This document shows, one piece after another, positions 1 through 5,039 of a DNA stretch of 7,776 bases. The stretch spans positions 1 through 7,776 of the forward strand of contig CAJONL010000120.1 in assembly GCA_905235875.1 (NCBI GenBank). The letters run 5' to 3'. Both the position numbers and the translations under genes were made by a program. The stretch is from an uncultured Bacilli bacterium. GTDB taxonomy: Bacteria; Bacillota_I; Bacilli_A; RF39; UBA660. Numbering within the stretch: position 1 is the first letter of the stretch; each line of letters begins with the position of its first letter. The notes under the pieces are model-generated. The model was not told where the DNA came from and made no database searches. It saw nothing but the letters and a program-made list of their open reading frames with translations.

Positions 1-2
1 CA

Positions 3-641
3 GAAGTAACACTTATGAAAAACTTTCTAGTGGGTGCTAATAAAACAGACTATCATTATATAAATGTAAATATTAGTGATTTTGATCCGTTTGATATTAT
101 TGATATAAAAAATGTTACAGAAGAAGATTTATGTCCTAAATGTGGTGGGAAGCTAAGTTTTAAAAAAGGAATTGAAGTAGGTAATACTTTTAAACTAGGT
201 GATAAATATTCTCGTGTAATGAATTTAGTTTATTCTGATGAAAATAATAATGATAAATATCCATATATGGGTTGTTATGGAATAGGACTTGAAAGAATAA
301 TGGCTAGTTTAGTAGAACAAAAACATGATGCAAATGGTATTATTTGGCCTATAGAAGTTGCACCATTTAAAGTAAGTATTGTACTTTTAAATGATGAAGT
401 AGACTTTGCAAATAAACTATATACTGATTTAGAAAACGAAGGAATAAGTACTCTATTAGATGATAGAGATGAAAGAGCAGGCGTTAAATTTAAAGATATG
501 GATTTAATTGGAATACCAATTAGAATTACTATAGGTAAAAAATATAATGATGGTTTAGTTGAATTAAAGCTAAGAGATAAAAAAGAAATAGAAGAAGTAA
601 AAATAGATGATATTTTAACTAGAATAAAAGAACTTTTATAG
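3..641 (+). CDS. proS: Prolyl-tRNA synthetase, C-terminal part (5' end outside window)
   Basis: ProRS charges tRNA-Pro with proline in the cytoplasm. The frame is already open at base 3 (reads E-V-T-L before the first Met at 15), so that Met is internal and the gene begins upstream. What remains is about 212 residues of a protein normally near 570. Counting from the Met at 15, the part leading to residue 60 matches the end of the bacterial ProRS insertion/catalytic region, with a CPKCGG pair at 41-46 and the family segment GIEVGNTFKLGDKYS at 52-66. Class II motif 3 follows at about 87-95 (CYGIGLERI), containing the ATP-binding arginine. The HGTP-type anticodon-binding domain runs from about 110 (IIWPIEVAPFKV) to the end. 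The frame is intact with no sign of decay and stops with TAG. No T-tailed terminator follows, so some readthrough towards the next gene is possible. The identification rests on strong family similarity recalled by eye. Confidence 0.97.
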   Translation, partial: EVTLMKNFLVGANKTDYHYINVNISDFDPFDIIDIKNVTEEDLCPKCGGKLSFKKGIEVGNTFKLGDKYSRVMNLVYSDENNNDKYPYMGCYGIGLERIMASLVEQKHDANGIIWPIEVAPFKVSIVLLNDEVDFANKLYTDLENEGISTLLDDRDERAGVKFKDMDLIGIPIRITIGKKYNDGLVELKLRDKKEIEEVKIDDILTRIKELL

Positions 642-731
642 TAAATTAAGTAAATAATAAAAAAATATTATTAAAAAGATTATATATATTACAAGTGCTT
701 TTACATATAATATAGTATAAATGTTCGGTTT

Positions 732-767
732 TAGAATTTGACATATTCTATAAAATAATGCTAGAAT
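732..767 (+). promoter_or_regulatory. Promoter for the lytic transglycosylase gene (extended -10)
   Basis: A consensus -35 TTGACA lies at 738-743 and a -10 TAGAAT at 762-767, with an 18-bp spacer and an extended -10 TG at 759-760. Predicted transcription start is near 774, about 25 nt before the ATG at 799. The -35 sits inside a perfect 6-bp inverted repeat, TAGAAT (732-737) and ATTCTA (745-750), which could be an operator. This is the best -35/-10 pair in the window. Confidence 0.75.
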
Positions 768-781
768 ATTTCTTGTAAACC

Positions 782-788
782 GGAGGTG
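782..788 (+). promoter_or_regulatory. Strong ribosome binding site GGAGGTG
   Basis: GGAGGTG is a near-perfect match to the anti-Shine-Dalgarno end of 16S rRNA and lies 10 nt before the ATG at 799, supporting that start. The 12 bases at 779-790 (accggaggtgta) are repeated exactly at 2734-2745 in front of another envelope gene. Confidence 0.85.
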
Positions 789-798
789 TAAGGTTTAA

Positions 799-1374
799 AT
801 GAAATTAAAAATTAAGAAGGCATTTGTTTTAAAATCGTTTGCTTTTTTATGTTATTTATCTGGTGTAATTAGTATTACATTCGGGATTGTTGGAATGAAT
901 AGTATTCAAAGTAAAAGCTTTGAAAGTATTAATAATTATAATGATAATTTAAATAAGACAGTTTCAACAAAAGATTTAATGGCATCTTATCAAAAGATTA
1001 CAAAGATGGCTGAAAAAAAGAAGAAAGCTGAAGAAGAAAAAAAATTGAAAGCATTAATTGCTTCATATACTGACTCAGATTATAAAGCTTATGCTCATAC
1101 ACTTGTAACAAAAGTATATGGCTGGAGTGAACAAGACTATATAGACTTAGTAAAGCTATGGAATAGAGAAAGTGGATGGAGAACTAATGCTAGTAATGGT
1201 GCAGGCGCTTATGGTATTCCACAGGCACTACCAGCATCTAAGATGGCAAGTGAAGGATCAGACTATGCTACAAATGGTAAAACACAAATTAGATGGGGAC
1301 TTAAGTATATAAAAAGTAAATATGGTTCACCATCTAATGCATGGAATTGTTTTGCATCACGTGGTTGGTATTAA
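799..1374 (+). CDS. Membrane-anchored lytic transglycosylase-like protein
   Basis: Predicted peptidoglycan hydrolase with a lysozyme-like/SLT fold that would cleave the glycan backbone outside the membrane. It has 191 residues. Residues 1-8 are basic, residues 9-32 are one hydrophobic segment (uncleaved anchor or signal peptide; no convincing signal-peptidase site), and 65-86 are a short Lys/Glu-rich helix acting as a linker. The catalytic domain covers about 92-191. Its signature is W-N-R-E-S-G-W with Glu124 as the likely general acid, then the glycine-rich stretch NGAGAYGIPQ and a C-terminal W-G-L-K-Y-I-K...GWY block, as in small Gram-positive transglycosylase-like proteins. The start is set by GGAGGTG at 782-788. 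The gene is monocistronic: its own promoter lies upstream and a hairpin terminator overlaps its stop. The next gene is an L,D-transpeptidase, so both act on the wall. No LysM, SH3 or other wall-binding module is present. Fold and catalytic Glu are confident; substrate specificity is inferred. Confidence 0.9.
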   Translation: MKLKIKKAFVLKSFAFLCYLSGVISITFGIVGMNSIQSKSFESINNYNDNLNKTVSTKDLMASYQKITKMAEKKKKAEEEKKLKALIASYTDSDYKAYAHTLVTKVYGWSEQDYIDLVKLWNRESGWRTNASNGAGAYGIPQALPASKMASEGSDYATNGKTQIRWGLKYIKSKYGSPSNAWNCFASRGWY

Positions 1375-1403
1375 ATAATGAATGAAAATTCATTATTTTT
1401 TTT
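1373..1403 (+). terminator. Intrinsic terminator after the transglycosylase gene
   Basis: A perfect 10-bp stem (AAATAATGAA at 1373-1382, TTCATTATTT at 1389-1398) with a 6-nt loop is followed by a run of T ending at 1403. The stem overlaps the stop codon of the upstream gene. It is A/T-rich, as expected in this genome. Confidence 0.82.
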
Positions 1404-1441
1404 CTAAATTGGTAATATTTTCTTTATTTTTTAAATTTTAA

Positions 1442-1450
1442 TGGTATACT
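1442..1450 (+). promoter_or_regulatory. Extended -10 promoter for the L,D-transpeptidase gene
   Basis: The sequence TGGTATACT gives a -10 TATACT (1445-1450) with the extended TGn at 1442-1444. The -35 region around 1422-1428 is T-rich with no good TTGACA match, so recognition would lean on the extended -10. The predicted start near 1457 leaves only about 13 nt before the ATG at 1470, with the ribosome site GGTGA (1459-1463) almost at the RNA 5' end. Confidence 0.6.
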
Positions 1451-1469
1451 AACTATATGGTGATTACTT

Positions 1470-2654
1470 ATGCACAAAGAACTTAACAATTTAGAAAAAA
1501 TTTGCGTATTAATAGGGATTATTTCGGCCTTTTTATGTATAACTGGATACTATTCCTATTCATATTTAGAAGAACCTGAAATAAAATTAAAAGGAGAAGA
1601 CAAGGTCTTTATTTATTTAGATGAAGATTATAAAGACCCAGGATACGTTGCTTATTTGGGCAAAAAAAATGTAACTAGTGATGTTAAAGTTTATGGTGCA
1701 GTAGATAATACTAAAGTAGGAGATCATATCCTTACTTATTCTATAGTTAATAGTAAAGGTTTAAGAGAAAAAACAGTTAATAGAATTGTTAAAGTAAAAG
1801 ATAAAGAAAAGCCTTTTATAAAACTAAAGGGAAAAAGTAATTATAATACAGAATTTGGTTATGAATATAAAGAACCAGGGTATGAAGCTAAAGATAACTA
1901 TGATGGAGATATAACAAATAAAGTCGAAGTATCAGGTTTTGTAAATACTAATGAAATAGGTACATACAAACTTATTTATAGTGTAAAAGATTCATCGGAT
2001 AATACCTATACTACAACTAGAAATGTAAAAGTAATAGATAATGAAGGACCAAAAATTTTACTTGATGGAAACGAAAAAATGGTTATTAAATTAAAAAGTA
2101 ACTATATAGAACCAGGGTATCAAGCACTAGATAAAAAAGATGGTGATATAACTTCTAAAGTAAAAGTTAAAGGAAAGGTTAGAAAAACACCAGGTATTTA
2201 TCATTTGTATTATAAAGTAACAGATTCAAATGGAAATAAGACAACAAAAGAAAGGACTGTTCAGGTAGGAACAAAAAAACAAATAGATTATGCGAATCAC
2301 ATCGAAGTATCAATAAAAGATCAAAAACTTTGGTTTTATAAAAATGGAGAACTTTTCTTAACCTCAAATATTGTTTCAGGTCAAAGTGGAGTTCATCCAA
2401 CTCCAAGAGGAAAATTTAGAATTCAGTGGAAAACAGTAGATACTTATTTAATCGGAGATGATTATAAAACTCACGTAAATTACTGGATGCCATTTAACGG
2501 AGGTATTGGCCTTCACGATGCAACATGGCGTGGTGCTTTTGGCGGAGATATCTATACCTATAATGGCTCTCATGGATGTGTTAATCTTCCATATGGAAAG
2601 GCAGAAACTATCTATTACAATATAAAACCAGGTACATTAGTAATAGTAAGATAA
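1470..2654 (+). CDS. L,D-transpeptidase (YkuD) with three Ig-like repeats
   Basis: Predicted to form 3-3 (meso-DAP to meso-DAP) peptidoglycan cross-links, or to attach proteins to the wall, on the outer face of the membrane. The 394 residues read in order: a short cytoplasmic tail, a signal anchor at about 11-31, three bacterial Ig-like repeats of the DUF5011 type at about 36-110, 115-189 and 194-267, and the YkuD catalytic domain at about 276-394. Each Ig repeat carries a Y-x-(D/E)-P-G-Y motif (54-59, 133-138, 212-217). Repeats 2 and 3 also have DGDIT(N/S)KV, while repeat 1 is degenerate there (KKNVTSDV). The YkuD active site is complete: His349 in GLHD, and Ser368-His369-Gly-Cys370-Val-Asn with Cys370 as nucleophile. 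The ribosome site is GGTGA at 1459-1463. No terminator was found downstream, so readthrough into the next unit is possible. The Ig repeats probably act as a stalk holding the catalytic domain in the wall (inference). The family name is secure. Confidence 0.95.
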   Translation: MHKELNNLEKICVLIGIISAFLCITGYYSYSYLEEPEIKLKGEDKVFIYLDEDYKDPGYVAYLGKKNVTSDVKVYGAVDNTKVGDHILTYSIVNSKGLREKTVNRIVKVKDKEKPFIKLKGKSNYNTEFGYEYKEPGYEAKDNYDGDITNKVEVSGFVNTNEIGTYKLIYSVKDSSDNTYTTTRNVKVIDNEGPKILLDGNEKMVIKLKSNYIEPGYQALDKKDGDITSKVKVKGKVRKTPGIYHLYYKVTDSNGNKTTKERTVQVGTKKQIDYANHIEVSIKDQKLWFYKNGELFLTSNIVSGQSGVHPTPRGKFRIQWKTVDTYLIGDDYKTHVNYWMPFNGGIGLHDATWRGAFGGDIYTYNGSHGCVNLPYGKAETIYYNIKPGTLVIVR

Positions 2655-2679
2655 TCTATATTTTTTAATCAATATTTTA

Positions 2680-2708
2680 TTGTTATAAGATTTTTTTTGT
2701 GATATAAT
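2680..2708 (+). promoter_or_regulatory. Promoter for the zinc-ribbon/DUF4352 operon (extended -10)
   Basis: A -35 TTGTTA (2680-2685) and a perfect -10 TATAAT (2703-2708) are separated by 17 bp, with the extended TG at 2700-2701. The predicted start is near 2715, about 37 nt before the GTG start at 2752. A 9-bp inverted repeat, TATAAGATT (2684-2692) and AATCTTATA (2720-2728), is centred on the -10 and may be an operator. Confidence 0.72.
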
Positions 2709-2736
2709 CTTGCTAAAGTAATCTTATACAATTACC

Positions 2737-2743
2737 GGAGGTG
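2737..2743 (+). promoter_or_regulatory. Ribosome binding site GGAGGTG that fixes a GTG start
   Basis: Two in-frame GTG codons follow this site, at 2746 and 2752. The first leaves only 2 nt after GGAGGTG, too close for normal initiation; the second leaves 8 nt. The start at 2752 is therefore preferred, so the protein begins M-K-V-C-R-K-C. Confidence 0.8.
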
Positions 2744-2751
2744 TAGTGGTT

Positions 2752-4257
2752 GTGAAAGTTTGTCGTAAATGTAGAAAAAAGGTTGCAAATAAAAGTAAAA
2801 TTTGCAAGTATTGTGGTGCAGATGTTTCAAAAGCAAAAATTATAAAAACTTCTAAACCAGATACTTCTAGAAATAAAAGTAATAATAAATCAAAAAAACA
2901 AAATGATAAGCAAAATAATAAACCAATAAAGCAAGAAGAAAAAAATATAATAAGAGAAGTAGAAGAAACTAAAATTGCAAAGTTAATTAATGAAAAACCT
3001 GATAATAAAGAACAAATAAATAAAATTATAGAAATAGAAAAAAATATAGAAAAAGATAATAAATTAAAAGAAGTATTAAATAAAATTAAAAATAAATTTA
3101 AAACAATTAAAAATAAAATAAAGGATAGAAAAGAAAATAAAGATAAAAATAATAAAAGAATAAATCTAAAAGTAAAAATAAATACTATAAAAAATAAAAT
3201 AAGAGCTAAAAGAGAAAAAAATAATAAAGAATTTAGCATAAAAACAAAAATTATTTTTTTGAAAAACAAATTAAAAGAAAGAAAAGATAATAACAATAAT
3301 AAAAATGATTTAAATAAAAGATCTAAAATTAAAACTAAGTTTATAACTATCAAAAATAAATTAAAAGAAAAAAGATTGGATAGGAAAAATAAACCTAAAG
3401 AGGAAAAATTATTATTTAAATTTAAACAAAAACTATTAAAATTAAAAGAAAGAAAAAAAGTAAAAAAAGAAGAAAAAAATGGTAAAAATAAACAAAGAGA
3501 AATAATACCTAAGAATTTACAAAAAAGAGAAGAGAGAAGATTAAAAGAAAAAGCTAATATAGTTCGTAATCGTGCTTTAGAAAAAGAAAGAGAAACTTTA
3601 GATTTAACTAGAGAACTTATTAGAATTAATAAAGAAAAAATTAAAAATTCTAAACCTATTAAAAATAAAAAAATAAAACTATTTATAAAATTATTAATTA
3701 TATTTATTTTGATGGGAGCAATCGCTAGTATAAGCCTATATTTCTTAAGTTCTAGTGCTCCTAAAGAAGTTGTTCAAATAAGAGGTGAAAAAGCTACTAA
3801 TGATAAATTATTTGCAATAGGAGATATAATTAATTATAATGGAGTAAGTTATAAAGTAGCAAATATTGAGCTTTCAGGTGGTAATAGCTATTCATCTCCA
3901 AAAGAAGGAAATGTTTATGTTATTGTTACTTTATACATAATTAATAATACAGAGCATCAAATAGATTATAGTTACAATAGTTGGATTTTAAGCGATAAAA
4001 AAAGTAAAAATGATAGAATTGTATTTTCATCAATAAATGTAGAAGATGCACTTTATTCAGGAAGACTTAATGCAGGAGGTACTAAAAGAGGTTCAATTAT
4101 CTATGAAGTATCAAAAAAAGCAGAAGATTTAAGACTTAGTTTTTATGAAGTAGAAATAAATCAAGATAAAGAAGAAACTATTGATTATAATAAAAAACTA
4201 TTTAGTGTAAATATTGAACTTCCTAAAGTTGAAAAGAAAAATAAAAAAGAAAAATAA
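2752..4257 (+). CDS. Zinc-ribbon, lysine-rich repeat, single-TM, DUF4352 protein
   Basis: Function unknown; predicted membrane protein of 501 residues with a large cytoplasmic part and an exported C-terminal domain. An N-terminal zinc ribbon has Cys4, Cys7, Cys18 and Cys21 (C-x2-C-x10-C-x2-C). Residues about 25-300 are extremely rich in Lys, Asn, Glu and Ile. Within them, residues about 115-235 contain roughly five degenerate repeats around a core I-K-N-K-(I/L)-K-(E/D)-R-K. A helical, charged segment follows, then one transmembrane helix at about 310-332. The extracellular part at about 352-470 matches DUF4352, with G-D-x-I-x-Y-N-G near its start and a central V-I-V-T-L-Y-I-I-N-N strand. DUF4352 domains are Ig-like and are often found on lipoproteins or membrane proteins of Gram-positives. 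The GTG start is chosen from RBS spacing. A 15-nt gap separates it from the next gene, so the two form an operon. The basic cytoplasmic region could bind nucleic acid or acidic lipid (inference only). Confidence 0.85.
   Translation: MKVCRKCRKKVANKSKICKYCGADVSKAKIIKTSKPDTSRNKSNNKSKKQNDKQNNKPIKQEEKNIIREVEETKIAKLINEKPDNKEQINKIIEIEKNIEKDNKLKEVLNKIKNKFKTIKNKIKDRKENKDKNNKRINLKVKINTIKNKIRAKREKNNKEFSIKTKIIFLKNKLKERKDNNNNKNDLNKRSKIKTKFITIKNKLKEKRLDRKNKPKEEKLLFKFKQKLLKLKERKKVKKEEKNGKNKQREIIPKNLQKREERRLKEKANIVRNRALEKERETLDLTRELIRINKEKIKNSKPIKNKKIKLFIKLLIIFILMGAIASISLYFLSSSAPKEVVQIRGEKATNDKLFAIGDIINYNGVSYKVANIELSGGNSYSSPKEGNVYVIVTLYIINNTEHQIDYSYNSWILSDKKSKNDRIVFSSINVEDALYSGRLNAGGTKRGSIIYEVSKKAEDLRLSFYEVEINQDKEETIDYNKKLFSVNIELPKVEKKNKKEK
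3094..3456 (+). repeat. Degenerate basic peptide repeats inside the DUF4352 protein
   Basis: The core (I/L)-K-N-K-(I/L)-(K/R)-x-(R/K)-(K/R) recurs with the first residue of the core encoded at 3106, 3187, 3259 and 3349. A weaker fifth copy (Q-K-L-L-K-L-K-E-R-K) is encoded at 3427-3456. Spacings are 27, 24 and 30 codons, then about 27. Between cores lie Asn/Lys-rich linkers and an often conserved K-x-K lead-in. The DNA copies have diverged, so this is an old protein-level repeat rather than a recent tandem duplication. Confidence 0.65.
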
Positions 4258-4272
4258 TATAAGGAGAATAAT

Positions 4273-4968
4273 ATGGATATTAAAACTTGTTTTTTACTAT
4301 TCTTTATATACTCATTTATTGGCTGGATACTCGAAGTTATATATAGTTTATATGATGATAAAAAGTTTGTTAATAGAGGATTTCTAATCGGACCATATTG
4401 TCCTATATATGGGTTAGGTAGTGTTTTGATTTTAGTTCTTTTAAAGGACTTTGCACATCATCCAGTAACTTTATTTATAAATGGGGTAGTTATTTGTAGT
4501 GTACTTGAATACTTTACTAGTTTTATAATGGAAAAGCTGTTTAAAGCTAGATGGTGGGATTATTCCAATAGAAAATTTAATTTAAATGGAAGAATATGTC
4601 TAGAGACTATGATTCCATTCGGAGTTGGTATACTTCTTCTATGGTATGTAGTAAATCCATTTGTGTTAAAAATGCTTGCTTTAATACCAAATAATATTCA
4701 AATTATAATAATGATAGTAATTTTAATATTTATGATTATGGATATAATAGTTTCATTTAACATTATTAACAGCTATAAAAAAACAATAAGAAAAATATCA
4801 GGGCGTGATATGACTATAGATGTTAATAATTATGTAAAAGGTGTTTTTGAACAAGAATCTGCCTTGAAAAGAAGATTGCTTTTAGCATTTCCTAAATTTA
4901 GCATAAGTGATATTAAAGAAAAAATAAAAAATAGTACTATAAATAGAAATATTGATAAAAATAATTAA
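4273..4968 (+). CDS. CmpB-family multi-pass membrane protein (putative ABC transporter type IV, PF06541-like)
   Basis: Integral membrane protein of 231 residues with about five hydrophobic segments (about 6-24, 43-58, 66-87, 114-134 and 140-166) and a charged cytoplasmic tail of about 65 residues. It matches the family called 'putative ABC-transporter type IV' by three conserved blocks: G-W-I-L-E at 17-21, N-R-G-F-L-I-G-P-Y-C-P-I-Y-G at 34-47, and the R-W-W-D-Y-S...N-L-N-G-R-I-C-L-E block at 94-112. The family's transporter role is an annotation tradition; no ATPase gene lies in this window. The ribosome site is AAGGAG at 4261-4266, 6 nt before the ATG. It lies 15 nt after the DUF4352 gene, so the two are co-transcribed and may work together at the membrane. 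A strong terminator overlaps its stop codon. Family assignment is confident; function is not. Confidence 0.88.
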   Translation: MDIKTCFLLFFIYSFIGWILEVIYSLYDDKKFVNRGFLIGPYCPIYGLGSVLILVLLKDFAHHPVTLFINGVVICSVLEYFTSFIMEKLFKARWWDYSNRKFNLNGRICLETMIPFGVGILLLWYVVNPFVLKMLALIPNNIQIIIMIVILIFMIMDIIVSFNIINSYKKTIRKISGRDMTIDVNNYVKGVFEQESALKRRLLLAFPKFSISDIKEKIKNSTINRNIDKNN

Positions 4969-4994
4969 TCTATAAGTAAAATTATAGATTTTTT
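4967..4994 (+). terminator. Intrinsic terminator closing the DUF4352/CmpB operon
   Basis: A perfect 9-bp stem, AATCTATAA (4967-4975) and TTATAGATT (4982-4990), with a 6-nt loop runs into a T-tract to 4994. It overlaps the stop codon of the CmpB-family gene, and the dnaI promoter begins just after it. Confidence 0.85.
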
Positions 4995-4995
4995 C

Positions 4996-5024
4996 TTTTG
5001 ATTTGTTATTATCCATGTTACAAT
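4996..5024 (+). promoter_or_regulatory. Extended -10 promoter for dnaI
   Basis: The -10 TACAAT (5019-5024) carries the extended TGn at 5016-5018. The -35 is weak: TTTTGA at 4996-5001 with a 17-bp spacer, or TTGATT at 4998-5003 with a short 15-bp spacer. The predicted start is near 5031, only about 9 nt before the ATG at 5040. That argues against the longer in-frame start at 4998, which would lie inside the promoter. Confidence 0.55.
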
Positions 5025-5030
5025 AAAGAT

Positions 5031-5037
5031 GGTGGTG
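5031..5037 (+). promoter_or_regulatory. Ribosome binding site candidate GGTGGTG before dnaI
   Basis: GGTGGTG matches the usual GGAGGTG at six of seven bases but ends only 2 nt before the ATG at 5040. Pairing through the 5' part of the motif would give a longer effective spacing. It sits at or next to the predicted RNA 5' end. Confidence 0.45.
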
Positions 5038-5039
5038 TT

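Noticed and set aside
653..672. A/T-only hairpin after proS (AATAATA, six A, TATTATT) as a possible terminator
   Set aside because: It has no G-C pairs and is followed by A-rich sequence, not a T-tract, on the + strand, so it does not qualify as an intrinsic terminator.
706..711. TATAAT as an alternative -10 upstream of the transglycosylase gene
   Set aside because: No acceptable -35 lies 16-18 bp upstream and there is no TGn. The TTGACA/TAGAAT pair closer to the gene is much better.
774..792. TGTAAA and TGTAAG as a possible WalR-type direct repeat before a wall hydrolase
   Set aside because: The gap is 7 nt instead of the 5 expected for WalR sites, and the second half overlaps the ribosome binding site, so the match is probably incidental.
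2179..2406. Minus-strand 75-codon open frame inside the L,D-transpeptidase gene
   Set aside because: Antisense to a conserved coding region, with no ribosome site and no recognisable domain.
3286..3312. AAT/AAC-type microsatellite as a phase-variation tract
   Set aside because: The run is imperfect, encodes Asn/Lys linker residues, and is no more repetitive than the rest of this A-rich region.
2724..3353. A 209-codon minus-strand open frame encoding a Leu/Phe/Ile-rich, apparently multi-pass membrane protein
   Set aside because: It is the complement of the Lys/Asn-rich coding region: AAA and AAT codons read backwards as TTT and ATT. It has no ribosome site or promoter, and the + strand gene has recognisable domains at both ends.
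4998..5039. Upstream TTG at 4998 as the dnaI start
   Set aside because: The 14 extra residues resemble no DnaI, no ribosome site precedes it, and the codons overlap the predicted -10 element.
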